From: Polaromonas sp.
Lineage (GTDB): Bacteria > Pseudomonadota > Gammaproteobacteria > Burkholderiales > Burkholderiaceae_C
DNA length: 64,000 nt
Direction of reading: 5' to 3'
Assembly (NCBI GenBank): GCA_030654695.1
Contig: JAURWY010000025.1
Location: forward strand, 62,001-126,000
Positions 1-10,125 of this stretch are shown here, piece after piece. The notes under the pieces were generated by a model. It was given only the letters and a program-made list of their open reading frames with translations, searched no databases and had not been told where the DNA came from. The first letter of the stretch is position 1, and each line of letters starts with the position of its first letter. A program made the position numbers and the translations under genes.

Positions 1-893
1 CCGGCTTTTTGCAGACGACGGATGCGCAACACGCCGTCCACCGCTGCGATGTCGACGCCCTCTGCACTGGCGGCCAACACCTGGCCGGCCATGGCGCTGC
101 TAGGCGGTCGCACGGCCGGCAGCACCTCGGCGCGCCAGAACTTGATGGTCTCGCCGTTCAGCGTGCTGCAGGCGACCGGAAAGGGGTTGAAGGCGCGGAT
201 ACGGCGCTCCAGAGTGGCTACGCCTTGGGTCCAGTCGAGCGCGGCTTCGCGTTTGTCAATTTTGTGTGCGTAGCTGATGCCTTCAGCCGGCTGCGGTATC
301 GCATGTAAGCCACCGCTCGCTGCCAATGCAAGCGCTTGAGCAATCATCCGGCCACCGAGTTCGGCGAGTTGGTCATGCAGCGTTTCCGTGCTGTCGTGCG
401 GGCCGATCGGCAGTGTCTCCAGCAGCAGCATGTCGCCAGTGTCTAGGCCGGCATCCATCTGCATGATGGTCACGCCGGTCTCGCTGTCACCGGCTTCAAT
501 GGCGCGGTGAATCGGTGCTGCACCGCGCCAACGCGGCAAGATCGAGCCATGGATATTCAGGCAACCCAGCCGCGGCGTGTCGAGCACCCACTGCGGCAAG
601 ATCAAGCCGTAGGCGGCGACCACCATCACATCGGCTTGAGCCGCTTCGATGGCCGCGCGTGCGGCTGCGGCGTCTTCCGGATACTTGCCGTCAAGCCGCA
701 GGCTGCGCGGTTGGGCAACTGGAATTTGGTGGCTCTCGGCCCACTGCTTGACCGCCGATGCTTGCAGTTTCATGCCGCGACCAGCGGGCCGGTCGGGTTG
801 TGTCAGCACCAGTGCGATGTCAAAGCCCGCACTGTGCAATTTTTTCAAAGCCACTCGGGCGAATTCAGGGGTACCAGCAAAAATAACGCGCAT
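1..893 (-). CDS. fmt: Methionyl-tRNA formyltransferase, 3' end cut by window edge
   Basis: Formylates the initiator Met-tRNA from 10-formyl-tetrahydrofolate in the cytoplasm. The minus-strand frame opens with ATG at 893 (protein starts [12 protein letters not shown]) and is still open at base 1. About 297 codons are present where the family usually has 310-325, so only the end of the C-terminal tRNA-binding domain is lost. Visible signatures are [12 protein letters not shown], the formyl-transferase block [20 protein letters not shown] with the catalytic Asn and His, and [12 protein letters not shown] with the catalytic Asp. In related bacteria def and fmt form one unit. Here both are on the minus strand, but a plus-strand binding-protein gene (1024-1908) lies between them. 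Confidence 0.95.
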   Translation of the reverse strand, partial: MRVIFAGTPEFARVALKKLHSAGFDIALVLTQPDRPAGRGMKLQASAVKQWAESHQIPVAQPRSLRLDGKYPEDAAAARAAIEAAQADVMVVAAYGLILPQWVLDTPRLGCLNIHGSILPRWRGAAPIHRAIEAGDSETGVTIMQMDAGLDTGDMLLLETLPIGPHDSTETLHDQLAELGGRMIAQALALAASGGLHAIPQPAEGISYAHKIDKREAALDWTQGVATLERRIRAFNPFPVACSTLNGETIKFWRAEVLPAVRPPSSAMAGQVLAASAEGVDIAAVDGVLRIRRLQKA

Positions 894-914
894 GTCGGCA
901 TTCTACGGAGTGGC

Positions 915-943
915 TTGAATGCACCAGATCGGGGCATCATAAT
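915..943 (+). promoter_or_regulatory. Sigma70-type promoter for the binding-protein gene
   Basis: TTGAAT (915-920) and CATAAT (938-943) are separated by 17 bp, matching the sigma70 consensus at 4/6 and 5/6. It lies about 80 bp upstream of the ATG at 1024 and just outside the fmt start, so it would drive the inserted binding-protein gene independently. Recognised by eye only. Confidence 0.5.
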
Positions 944-1023
944 TAGGTCTGCAACTTGCTTGGTTCTGACACGGGTGGGGTGCAGCCCCTTATTCGACCC
1001 TCACTCACATTCAAAGGATTCTC

Positions 1024-1908
1024 ATGAAACTCTCGACCCTCATGACCGCCGCCTTGTTGGCCGTAGGTCTGGCCACCACCGCTGGCGCTCAAACCTTGAA
1101 AAAAGTGGCGGACAGCAACAAGATCACGGTGTCTTACCGTGAGTCCTCGGTCCCTTTCAGCTACTTGGTTGGCGCAACCAAGGCCGTGGGTTTTTCAGTG
1201 GAGTTGTCAGAAGCTATTGTTGAAGACGTGCGCAAAAAACTGAACAAGCCAAACCTAGAAGTTGCGCGAATTGCGGTCACCTCGCAAAACCGTATTCCCT
1301 TGTTGGTCAACGGAACCTATGACTTGGAGTGCGGCTCGACCACGAACAATTCCGCGCGCGGCAAGGACGTCGCTTTTTCGATCAACATGTTTTACACCGG
1401 CACACGGCTGCTGACCAAGAAGTCGTCGAACATCAAAAACTATGCTGACTTGGCCAAGAAAACCGTTGCCAGCACCACCGGCACGACCAACGCGCAAGTG
1501 ATCCGCAAGTACAACGCTGACCAAAATCTAGACTTGCAGTTGATTCTCGGCAAAGACCATGACGACTCCCTGTTGCTGGTCGAGGGCGACCGCGCTGTGG
1601 CTTTTGCGATGGATGACATCTTGTTGTTCGGGCTGATCGCCAATTCCCGAAACGCCGCCTCACTTGAAGTCGTCGGCGACTCCTTGCAGGTCGAGCCTTA
1701 CGCCTGCATGTTGCGCAAGGACGACCCAGAATTCAAAGCGCTGGTCGATGGCACCATCAGCCGGATGATGAAGTCGGGTGAATTCACCAAGCTCTATTCA
1801 AAGTGGTTTGAAACAGCGGTGCCACCACGCGGCACCAACTTGAACCTGCCGATGAGCCCGCAACTCAAAGACAACCTCAAGGCGCTGAGCGACAAGCCGG
1901 CCACCTAA
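1024..1908 (+). CDS. Amino-acid ABC transporter periplasmic binding protein
   Basis: A 294-aa solute-binding protein of the family-3 (glutamate/aspartate GltI-like) type. Residues 1-22 form a Sec signal peptide (hydrophobic core LMTAALLAVGLATTAGA, probable cleavage after AGA). The mature part begins TLKKVADSNKITVSYRESS and carries the ligand-binding region SQNRIPLLVNGTYDLECGST, where the family keeps an Arg and acidic residues that hold the amino-acid group. The length is normal for the family. No permease or ATPase gene is adjacent, so it is an orphan that would have to work with a transporter encoded elsewhere. It sits on the opposite strand between def and fmt with its own promoter-like boxes, which suggests insertion into an older def-fmt unit. 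The exact substrate cannot be read from the sequence. Confidence 0.88.
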   Translation: MKLSTLMTAALLAVGLATTAGAQTLKKVADSNKITVSYRESSVPFSYLVGATKAVGFSVELSEAIVEDVRKKLNKPNLEVARIAVTSQNRIPLLVNGTYDLECGSTTNNSARGKDVAFSINMFYTGTRLLTKKSSNIKNYADLAKKTVASTTGTTNAQVIRKYNADQNLDLQLILGKDHDDSLLLVEGDRAVAFAMDDILLFGLIANSRNAASLEVVGDSLQVEPYACMLRKDDPEFKALVDGTISRMMKSGEFTKLYSKWFETAVPPRGTNLNLPMSPQLKDNLKALSDKPAT

Positions 1909-1938
1909 AGCCGCAGAGCCAAGCAGTCAAAGACTGAC

Positions 1939-1967
1939 CGACGGGGGCGCTTCAGCGCACCCCGTCG
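1939..1967. terminator. Strong GC hairpin between convergent genes
   Basis: A 12-bp stem with one bulged A and a TTCA loop (arms 1939-1950 and 1955-1967) lies between the binding-protein gene and def and reaches into the def 3' end. There is no T-run, so it is a possible transcription barrier rather than a classical intrinsic terminator. Confidence 0.4.
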
Positions 1968-2473
1968 CGCTCGTCGTCTTTCTTTTGTTTGATGAGTTTG
2001 GTCTTGATGCGGTTGCGTTTGAGCGGCGACAAATACTCGACAAACACCTTGCCCATCAAATGGTCCATCTCGTGCTGAATACAGACGGCCAACATGCCTT
2101 CGACTTCGAGCGTCTGAACTTGACCGTCCAGACCCAAGGCTTTCACCTTGATGGCGACTGAGCGCTCAACGCCGTCATAAATGCCGGGCACTGACAAACA
2201 GCCTTCTTCGCCCAGTCGGGTTTCTTCGCTGGCCCAAGTGATCTCGGGGTTGATCAGCACCAGCGGCTCATCGTGCTTTTCGCTGACGTCAATCACCACC
2301 AAACGCTCATGCACGTCAACCTGACTGGCTGCCAGTCCAATGCCCGCCGCCTCGTACATGGTTTCAAACATGTCGCTCACCAGCAGTTGGATGCGGGCGT
2401 CGATCGCCGCCACGGGCTTGGCCACCGTGTGGAGGCGTGAATCAGGGTAGCGAAGAATGGTCAGTTGGGTCAT
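1952..2473 (-). CDS. def: Peptide deformylase
   Basis: Removes the formyl group from the N-terminal methionine of nascent proteins at the ribosome. The 173-aa protein shows all three family motifs: GIGLAASQ (44-51), EEGCLSVPG with the metal ligand Cys92, and QHEMDH (133-138) with metal ligands His134 and His138 and the catalytic Glu135. Length is standard. It is transcribed away from dprA, the normal Burkholderiales arrangement. Its usual operon partner fmt lies about 1 kb downstream on the same strand, separated by an oppositely oriented binding-protein gene. Confidence 0.97.
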   Translation of the reverse strand: MTQLTILRYPDSRLHTVAKPVAAIDARIQLLVSDMFETMYEAAGIGLAASQVDVHERLVVIDVSEKHDEPLVLINPEITWASEETRLGEEGCLSVPGIYDGVERSVAIKVKALGLDGQVQTLEVEGMLAVCIQHEMDHLMGKVFVEYLSPLKRNRIKTKLIKQKKDDERDGVR

Positions 2474-2544
2474 CGGGAGAGTCGACAGATAAAGCGAAAG
2501 AGGGCTCTATTTTCGGTCAGATTGCGCAGCCTGTAAAAAGTAGG

Positions 2545-2573
2545 TTGAATTGGCTATTAAGTTCCAATAAGAT
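2545..2573 (+). promoter_or_regulatory. Candidate dprA promoter
   Basis: TTGAAT (2545-2550), 17 bp, TAAGAT (2568-2573), inside an AT-rich stretch about 80 bp before dprA. Match to consensus is 4/6 at both boxes. A second TATAAA lies at 2595-2600. Recognised by eye; weak. Confidence 0.35.
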
Positions 2574-2654
2574 AACAATTTAAAACTTAATACGTATAAA
2601 AGAGGCTTTCACAATGATGCTCAGAGATGGCCGACTGATGAACAAGGTGGAAAC

Positions 2655-3779
2655 ATGAATGCGCAGGATGCGGGTGAACTGCAGGCCTGGCTTCGGCTGT
2701 TGCTGACGCCCAGTGTTGGCAACGAGACCGCCCGCAAGTTGCTCGCTGCGTTCGGTTCAGCGTCAGCGATTTTTGAGCAAAGCGCTGCGACGCTGCGCGA
2801 GGTCGGCTCCGAGCGTCTGGCTCTCGCGATTCAGACAGAACCCGAAGACCTCAGGCGTCAATTGGCCAGCACGCTCGACTGGCTGGCCGCAGGCGAAGAC
2901 CGCTGCGTTGTCACCTTGGGTGACGCGCATTACCCGGCCGCCTTGCTCAACATCACGGACCCGCCGCTGATGTTATTCATGCTCGGCAGTCTCGTGCCCA
3001 AGCCAGTTGTCAGCGAGACCTTGGACGCATTGAACTGCTTGGCGATTGTCGGCAGTCGAAACCCGACGCCACAGGGTGAAGTCAACGCGCGCCAATTCGC
3101 TCAGACCTTTGGCGAAGCCGGCTGGTGTGTGGTGTCGGGGATGGCGCTGGGGGTCGACGGTGCGGCGCATGACGGCGCGTTGATGGGCGGCGGTCACACG
3201 GTTGCTGTGGTCGGTACTGGGCTCGACCGCGTTTATCCGAAAAAGCACTTGAATCTAGCGCACCGCATCGCCGAACGCGGCTTGATCATCAGCGAATTTC
3301 CGCTCGGCACGCCGCCGCTGACGTCTAATTTTCCGCGGCGCAATCGCATTATTTCTGGCTTGAGCCACGGCACGCTGGTGGTTGAAGCCGCCTTGCAGTC
3401 GGGCTCGCTGATCACCGCGCGGCTCGCCGCCGAGCAAGGCAAAGAGGTGTTTGCCATTCCTGGCTCCATCCACTCGCCGCAATCACGCGGTTGCCATCAG
3501 CTGATCAAGCAGGGCGCCAAACTGGTCGAGTCGGCGCAAGACGTGCTGGAGGAGTTGCGTCTGCCGCTGTCGTTTGAAGCTGCTGAAGCTCCCCCTGAAC
3601 ACAAGGCAGAACATCCTTTGCTCAAAGCCTTGGGTTTTGACGCTGCCAGCCTCGACGCGCTACAGGCCCGCACCGGCTGGCCGACGGCTCAATTGCAGGC
3701 CCAACTGCTTGAGCTGGAACTCAGCGGTGACGTCGCACGCCTGCCGGGGGGCTTGTTTGTGCGCATTGCCAGCGCCTGA
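2655..3779 (+). CDS. dprA: DNA processing protein DprA
   Basis: DprA loads RecA on incoming single-stranded DNA during natural transformation. The 374-aa protein has an N-terminal SAM-like segment (about 1-80), the Rossmann-like DNA-binding core with AIVGSRNPTPQG, GWCVVSGMALGVDGAAHDGAL, VVGTGLDRVYP and SEFPLGTPP, and a C-terminal winged-helix-like segment (about 320-372). Length is typical. The ATG at 2655 is preceded by AAGGTGG, a good ribosome binding site. smg follows 68 bp downstream on the same strand, as in related genomes. The product and the neighbouring pilin locus are both compatible with natural competence, although nothing here shows competence directly. Confidence 0.95.
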   Translation: MNAQDAGELQAWLRLLLTPSVGNETARKLLAAFGSASAIFEQSAATLREVGSERLALAIQTEPEDLRRQLASTLDWLAAGEDRCVVTLGDAHYPAALLNITDPPLMLFMLGSLVPKPVVSETLDALNCLAIVGSRNPTPQGEVNARQFAQTFGEAGWCVVSGMALGVDGAAHDGALMGGGHTVAVVGTGLDRVYPKKHLNLAHRIAERGLIISEFPLGTPPLTSNFPRRNRIISGLSHGTLVVEAALQSGSLITARLAAEQGKEVFAIPGSIHSPQSRGCHQLIKQGAKLVESAQDVLEELRLPLSFEAAEAPPEHKAEHPLLKALGFDAASLDALQARTGWPTAQLQAQLLELELSGDVARLPGGLFVRIASA

Positions 3780-3847
3780 AATTTGCGCACTGCAAAACCT
3801 CAGGGCCGCGCTTTAAAGCGGTCATAACTGCGTTATATTGGCAGCAT

Positions 3848-4357
3848 ATGTTTGAAGTCTTGGTCTACGTTTACGAGAATTATTGGCAAGGCGATGCCTG
3901 CCCGGAGCCCCGGCAACTGGGCCGCAAACTCACGGCAGCTGGTTTTGAGCCCGATGAAATTGAGGCCGCCTTGGCTTGGCTCAGCGGCCTGCACGTGGCG
4001 GCTCACAACACCCGCGTCGGTGGCCTCAGCGACGAAGACATCGGTGCGCTCCCTGAGCGTCCCGTGCTGATGCAGGCGCAATCTCCCGACAGCTTGCGCG
4101 TCTACTCAGTGGCCGAGCAAGACCATCTGGGCGCCGAAGCCTTAGGCTTTGTGTGTTTTCTAGAGTCGGCCGGTGTGTTGCCACCGACCATGCGTGAAAT
4201 CGTCATGGACCGTGCCATGGCTGCACCGGGTTTCCCCCTCGACCTTGACGATCTGAAAATCATCGTGCTGATGGTCTACTGGAGCATCGGCGAAGAGCCC
4301 GACGCACTGGTGCTCGACGAGCTGTGTGACGATGCCGACTTTAGGCTGGCGCACTGA
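3848..4357 (+). CDS. smg: Smg family protein (DUF494)
   Basis: A 169-aa protein matching the Smg/DUF494 family from its start (MFEVLVYVYENYWQ) through its acidic middle and C-terminal half (LDDLKIIVLMVYWSI). Its biochemical role is not established. It is conserved next to dprA in gamma- and betaproteobacteria and is cotranscribed here by position. Length is normal. In many relatives a topoisomerase gene follows; here the next gene is the convergent secF, separated by a strong bidirectional terminator. Confidence 0.9.
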   Translation: MFEVLVYVYENYWQGDACPEPRQLGRKLTAAGFEPDEIEAALAWLSGLHVAAHNTRVGGLSDEDIGALPERPVLMQAQSPDSLRVYSVAEQDHLGAEALGFVCFLESAGVLPPTMREIVMDRAMAAPGFPLDLDDLKIIVLMVYWSIGEEPDALVLDELCDDADFRLAH

Positions 4358-4372
4358 TGAGTTAAGCCTCTG

Positions 4373-4412
4373 CCCATCAAAAAAGCCGCAGTAATGCGGC
4401 TTTTTTGATGGG
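4373..4412. terminator. Perfect bidirectional intrinsic terminator
   Basis: An 18-bp perfect inverted repeat (4373-4390 and 4395-4412) with a GTAA tetraloop. The stem is a GC core flanked by A6 and T6, so both strands end in a U-run. It separates the convergent smg and secF genes and can terminate both. Confidence 0.92.
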
Positions 4413-4426
4413 CGACGCGCGCGGCC

Positions 4427-5386
4427 TCAGACCGTGGCGCCCGCGTTAGGGTCGTTCGGGTCTTCGTCTTTTTTGGTGCCGCTGCCCGGCTTGACCAGGT
4501 CTTCGCGCTTGATGCCCAGCCACATGGCGATGGCCGCCGCCACAAACACCGACGAGTAAATACCGAACAAGATGCCGATGGTCAGCGCCATCGCGAAGTA
4601 ATGCAGCGTGGGTCCGCCAAACAGCAGCATCGACAACACCATGATCTGGGTTGAACCGTGCGTGATGATGGTGCGACTGATGGTCGAGGTGATCGCGTTG
4701 TCGATTATCTCGCGGGTGTGCATCTTTCGGTAGCGCCGGAAATTCTCGCGAATCCGGTCAAAAATCACCACCGATTCATTCACCGAGTAGCCCAGCACGG
4801 CCAGCACGGCGGCCAACACCGCCAGCGAGAATTCCCACTGGAAAAATGCAAAAAACCCGAGGATGATGATGACGTCGTGCAAGTTGGCGATGATGGCCGC
4901 GACGGCATATTTCCACTCGAAGCGGATGGCCAGATAAATCATGATGCCGACGACCACCATGGCGAGCGCTTTGAGGCCGTCTTGCGCCAGCTCTTTGCCG
5001 ACTTGCGGGCCGACAAACTCGCTGCGCCGCATCACCACTTGTGCATCTTGCACCTTGAGCGCCGTCATGACGCGCTCACTTTGCTGCGCCGTGCTGACAC
5101 CTTCTTGCGCCGGCAAACGGATCATCACATCGCTGGCGGTACCAAAGGTTTGCACTTGCACATCAGCAAAGCCCAGACTGGCCACGGTGTCGCGCACCTT
5201 GCCAACGTCCGCGGCCTGTGTGTAGCCCACTTCCATCACGGTGCCGCCGGTGAATTCCACCGACAAATGCAAGCCACGCGAAAACAAGAAAAACACCGCC
5301 AACACAAAAGTGGCGAAGGAGATGACGTTGAAAATCAGGGCATGCCGCATGAACGGAATGTCTTTGCGGATTTTGAAAAACTCCAT
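4427..5386 (-). CDS. secF: Protein translocase subunit SecF
   Basis: Inner-membrane partner of SecD; together they use the proton gradient to help SecYEG-dependent export. The 319-aa protein begins MEFFKIRKDIPFMRHALI, has a first membrane helix at about 15-36, a periplasmic P-domain with LSVEFTGGTVMEVGY, then five more helices. The family motifs GYSVNESVVIFDRIREN and the conserved Thr/Arg region TSTISRTIITH are intact. It is 26 bp downstream of secD on the same strand, in the order yajC-secD-secF. The C-terminus is charged and lies close to the shared terminator with smg. Confidence 0.97.
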   Translation of the reverse strand: MEFFKIRKDIPFMRHALIFNVISFATFVLAVFFLFSRGLHLSVEFTGGTVMEVGYTQAADVGKVRDTVASLGFADVQVQTFGTASDVMIRLPAQEGVSTAQQSERVMTALKVQDAQVVMRRSEFVGPQVGKELAQDGLKALAMVVVGIMIYLAIRFEWKYAVAAIIANLHDVIIILGFFAFFQWEFSLAVLAAVLAVLGYSVNESVVIFDRIRENFRRYRKMHTREIIDNAITSTISRTIITHGSTQIMVLSMLLFGGPTLHYFAMALTIGILFGIYSSVFVAAAIAMWLGIKREDLVKPGSGTKKDEDPNDPNAGATV

Positions 5387-5412
5387 GAGTGGCTCTTTTC
5401 TGTCTTGTCTGT

Positions 5413-7320
5413 TCAGGGTGCCGAAGGCAGCGACTTGCGGGCGGTCTTGTCGCTGGCCGCCGCGTCAGGCGCTGCGCGCCAGATCGTGCCGATTGAAATA
5501 CTTTTGAGTTTTTTCTGCCGGCCATACCAGGCATTCACCAGACCGCGTGAGAAGAACACGGCCGAGAACATGCTGGTCAAAATGCCAATGCAGTGCACCA
5601 CCGCAAAGCCGCGCACCGGGCCTGAGCCAAAGGCCAGCAAAGCCAAGCCGGCGATCAGTGTGGTGATGTTCGAGTCAAAAATAGTCGCCCAAGCGCGGTC
5701 GTAGCCGATTTGAATCGCCGCTTGCGGCGAGGCACCGCCGCGCAGCTCCTCGCGCACCCGCTCGTTGATCAGCACGTTCGAGTCAATCGCCATGCCCAGT
5801 GCCAACGCCATGGCGGCCATGCCGGGCAAGGTCAGGGTGGCTTGCAGCATCGACAGCACGGCGATCAGCAGCAACAAATTAACCGCCAGCGCCAGCCCAG
5901 AGAACAGACCGAAGAGCATGTAATACGCGCCCATGAAAGCGACGATCACGAGGAAGCCCCAGATCACGCTGCTGAAGCCTTTGGCAATGTTTTCAGCACC
6001 CAAGCTCGGGCCGATGGTGCGTTCTTCGATGATGTCCATCGGCGCGGCCAGCGAGCCGGCGCGCAGCAGCAGCGCCAAGTCATTGGCTTCAGAGACGGTC
6101 ATGGAGCCAGAAATCTGGAAGCGGTTGCCGAGCTCACTTTGAATCACCGGCGCAGTCAGCACTTCGCCACGGCCTTTTTCAAACAGCACGATGGCCATGC
6201 GCTTCTTGACGTTTTCGCGGCTGGTGTCGCGCATGATGCGGCCACCTTTGGCGTCCACTGTCAGGTCAACTTTCGGCTGCTGGCTTTGGGAATCAAAACC
6301 GGGTTGCGCATCCGTCAAGCTTTCGCCCGTCAGAATGACCTGCTTTTTCACAATCACTGCGCGGCCGTCACGGCCCGGAAAGCGCTCCGAGCCAAAAGGC
6401 ACAGCGCCACTGCCACTTTCGGCGGCGCGGCCTTCGGCGCTTTCGTCCACCAAGCGCATTTCCAGCGTGGCGGTGCGGCCCAAAATGTCTTTGGCTTTGG
6501 CGGTGTCTTGCACGCCAGGCAATTGCACGACGATGCGGTCCAGTCCCTGCTGCTGAATCACCGGTTCGGCGACGCCGAGTTCGTTGATCCGGTTGTGCAG
6601 GGTGACGATGTTTTGCTTCAGCGCTTGCTCTTGCACGCGGCGGGCGGCTTCAGGCCGAATGCTGGCGATGAGTTTGAATTCGCCGCCTTCAGGCACGGTG
6701 CTGGTTTGCAAATCAGCAAACTGGTCCTGAATCACGCCGCTGGCGGCTTCAAGCGTGGCTTGGTCGCGCACACGGATGTCGATGGTTTGGCCATTGCGGC
6801 TGATGCCGCCATGGCGAATGTTTTTCTCACGCAACGTCAGGCGCAAGTCGCCGGCAAAGGACTCGGCCTTTTTCGTCAGCGCAGCTTGCATGTCGACTTG
6901 CAGCATGAAGTGCACGCCGCCGCGCAAGTCCAAGCCCAAGTACATCGGCCGTGCGCTGATCGCTGTCAACCAGTCGGGCGAGCGCGACAACAAATTCAGG
7001 GCGACGACATAGCTTGGGTCGCTTGCGTCGGGGATCAGCACCTTTTCAATCGCGTCTTTGGCCTTGAGCTGGCTGTCAGTCGAGTTAAAGCGGGCCCGCA
7101 CCGAGGTGCCGTCCAAGCTGACTTGGGTGGCGACCAGGCCGGCTTCCTTGATCACTTGCTCGACCCGCTCGACCGTGGCGGCGTCCAGCTTCACCGCCGT
7201 TTTCAGGCTGGAGACTTGCACCGCTGGCGCTTCACCAAAAAGGTTGGGCAGCGTGTACAGCGCGGCCATTAGCAAGGCGATCACGATGACCGCGTACTTC
7301 CAGATCGGGTAACGATTCAT
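5413..7320 (-). CDS. secD: Protein translocase subunit SecD
   Basis: Large subunit of the SecDF export accessory complex. The 635-aa protein starts MNRYPIWKYAVIVIALLMAALYTLPNLF (first membrane helix 9-29 shown in part), followed by a large periplasmic region with the family signature LGLDLRGGVHFMLQVD, then five helices with AMALALGMAIDSNVLINERV and SNITTLIAGLALLAFG. Length is normal for proteobacteria. It follows yajC across a 78-bp gap that contains a hairpin followed by T4 and is followed closely by secF. The ATG at 7320 fits the family N-terminus. Confidence 0.96.
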   Translation of the reverse strand: MNRYPIWKYAVIVIALLMAALYTLPNLFGEAPAVQVSSLKTAVKLDAATVERVEQVIKEAGLVATQVSLDGTSVRARFNSTDSQLKAKDAIEKVLIPDASDPSYVVALNLLSRSPDWLTAISARPMYLGLDLRGGVHFMLQVDMQAALTKKAESFAGDLRLTLREKNIRHGGISRNGQTIDIRVRDQATLEAASGVIQDQFADLQTSTVPEGGEFKLIASIRPEAARRVQEQALKQNIVTLHNRINELGVAEPVIQQQGLDRIVVQLPGVQDTAKAKDILGRTATLEMRLVDESAEGRAAESGSGAVPFGSERFPGRDGRAVIVKKQVILTGESLTDAQPGFDSQSQQPKVDLTVDAKGGRIMRDTSRENVKKRMAIVLFEKGRGEVLTAPVIQSELGNRFQISGSMTVSEANDLALLLRAGSLAAPMDIIEERTIGPSLGAENIAKGFSSVIWGFLVIVAFMGAYYMLFGLFSGLALAVNLLLLIAVLSMLQATLTLPGMAAMALALGMAIDSNVLINERVREELRGGASPQAAIQIGYDRAWATIFDSNITTLIAGLALLAFGSGPVRGFAVVHCIGILTSMFSAVFFSRGLVNAWYGRQKKLKSISIGTIWRAAPDAAASDKTARKSLPSAP

Positions 7321-7364
7321 GGGGTGGTTTTCAGAAAAGCTAAAGGCCAGAACTGGCGCGGGTA

Positions 7365-7390
7365 AAACGCCCCTCGCGTGGGGGGCGTTT
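7365..7390 (-). terminator. Terminator-like hairpin between yajC and secD
   Basis: Arms 7365-7373 and 7382-7390 form a 9-bp stem (AAACGCCCC with its complement) around an 8-nt loop. Read on the minus strand the stem is followed by a T-run (GGGGCGTTTTA). It may attenuate readthrough from yajC into secDF. Confidence 0.55.
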
Positions 7391-7398
7391 CGCAGAGA

Positions 7399-7734
7399 TT
7401 ACTTGACCGTGCCTTTTGGCAGCACTTGAACAACGGCGCTGCGTTGCACTTGGACTTCCACGCCGGAGGAGATTTCGAGGCTCATGTAGCCGTCGCTCAA
7501 CTGGGTGACCTTGCCGAGCAAGCCGCCAGCGGTGGCAACTTCGTCGCCCTTGGCCAGCGCATCAATCATGGCGCGGTGCTCTTTTTGTTTTTTCATCTGG
7601 GGACGGATCATGACGAAATACAGCACCACAAACATCAGCACCAGTGGCAGCATGCTCGTCAGCGAAGACATCATGCCGCCGCCAGCGTCGGCAGCGGCAG
7701 GGGCGGTCTGGGCAAATGCAGAAGAAATAAACAC
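7399..7734 (-). CDS. yajC: Preprotein translocase subunit YajC
   Basis: Small single-helix inner-membrane protein of the SecDF-YajC complex. I place the start at the GTG at 7734 (protein MFISSAFAQT), because a GGAG lies 7 nt upstream; the open frame continues to a TTG at 7749. This gives 111 aa. The membrane helix is SMLPLVLMFVVLYFVMIRPQ, followed by the family motif MKKQKEHRAMIDALAKGDEV and a C-terminal barrel segment (VATAGGLLGKV). The gene order yajC-secD-secF is the standard one. Confidence 0.93.
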   Translation of the reverse strand: MFISSAFAQTAPAAADAGGGMMSSLTSMLPLVLMFVVLYFVMIRPQMKKQKEHRAMIDALAKGDEVATAGGLLGKVTQLSDGYMSLEISSGVEVQVQRSAVVQVLPKGTVK

Positions 7735-7884
7735 AGGCAAACTCCACAAAGGTGAATAAAAGGCTCAAGCAGCGGTCGGGCACCCATGCCCGCCGGTCGC
7801 GGCTCAACGAAGCCGCCAATTGTATGCGGGAGACCCAACGGCTCACGGCCGGCCGGCAGACCGCCCTGTAGGGCTATTTCAGCC

Positions 7885-8808
7885 TCAGAGATTGAGCATC
7901 AGTTTGAGGTTTTGCACGGCGGCACCGGAGGCTCCCTTGCCGAGGTTGTCGAGACGGGCAATCAGCACGGCGTGGCGGTACTCTTCATTGCCAAAGACAC
8001 GCAACTCCATCTTGTTGGTGTCACTCAAAGCCGTGGCGTCGAGCTTGCCGGACTCGGTGGCGGGCTCGACCGTGACCCATTCACTACCGGCGTAGTGCGC
8101 GGCCAGCGTTTCTTCCAACTTGGCGGCAGTCGGCCGGCCCGGCAGCAAGTCCAAGTGCAAAGGCAGTTGCACCAACATGCCTTGGCGGAAATTGCCGACC
8201 GAGGGAATGAAGATGGGGCGGCGCGTCAGGCCGGTGTAGCAGGTGATCTCAGCCAGGTGTTTGTGCGCCAAGCCGAGCCCGTAGATTTCAAACAACGGCG
8301 CCTTGCCGGCTTCGTAATCTTCGATCATGCTGCGGCCGCCGCCTGAATAGCCGCTCACCGCCGGCAGCGCCAACGGAAAGTCTTTCGGCAGCAAGCCAGC
8401 GTCTACCAGCGGACGAATCAGCGCGATGGCGCCGGTGGCGTAGCAGCCGGGGTTGGACACGCGGGTGGCGTGCTGCACGGCGGCTTTTTGGCCGGCGGTG
8501 AGCTCCGGAAAGCCAAACACCCAGCCGGGGGCGGTGCGGTGCGCGGTCGACGCGTCAATGATCTTCGGGCCTGGCTGGCCGGTTTGCTCTGCGAGCGCGT
8601 CGATCAAGGCGACTGACTCGCGCGCGGCGTCATCGTGCAGACACAAAATGACCACATCGACACCGGCCATCAGCGCAGCTTTGGCGTTGACGTCTTTGCG
8701 CAACTCGGCTGCAATGCTGACCAGCTCGATCTGGGGCATGGTCTGCAGGCGTTCGCGGATTTGCAGGCCTGTGGTGCCCGCCTCACCATCAATAAAGACC
8801 TTGGCCAT
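7885..8808 (-). CDS. argC: N-acetyl-gamma-glutamyl-phosphate reductase, type 2
   Basis: Third step of arginine biosynthesis: NADPH-dependent reduction of N-acetylglutamyl phosphate to the semialdehyde. The 307-aa protein starts [20 protein letters not shown], which is the nucleotide-binding start of the shorter type 2 AGPR class (about 310 aa). The active-site Cys is in [19 protein letters not shown]. Substrate residues lie in [15 protein letters not shown] and AHKHLAEI. It is transcribed divergently from sucC with a 129-bp gap; no other arg gene is adjacent. Confidence 0.94.
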   Translation of the reverse strand: MAKVFIDGEAGTTGLQIRERLQTMPQIELVSIAAELRKDVNAKAALMAGVDVVILCLHDDAARESVALIDALAEQTGQPGPKIIDASTAHRTAPGWVFGFPELTAGQKAAVQHATRVSNPGCYATGAIALIRPLVDAGLLPKDFPLALPAVSGYSGGGRSMIEDYEAGKAPLFEIYGLGLAHKHLAEITCYTGLTRRPIFIPSVGNFRQGMLVQLPLHLDLLPGRPTAAKLEETLAAHYAGSEWVTVEPATESGKLDATALSDTNKMELRVFGNEEYRHAVLIARLDNLGKGASGAAVQNLKLMLNL

Positions 8809-8937
8809 GGCAAATTCCTCCGTAAAACGGTGTGTAAGTTACGCGCAATTATGGTGCGTTGCAGCATGATACAGTCATTGATTGTTGAGTTCAGCACTTG
8901 CTGAAGCCCCCCTTCACTGATTCCTGAAAGCTATTTC

Positions 8938-10107
<1,170 letters not shown>

Positions 10108-10125
10108 AGCCGAAGGAAAAACACC

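Noticed and set aside
5710-7272. 520-codon open frame on the plus strand
   Set aside because: Antisense to secD; composition rich in Gln, His and Arg, no family features, no ribosome binding site.
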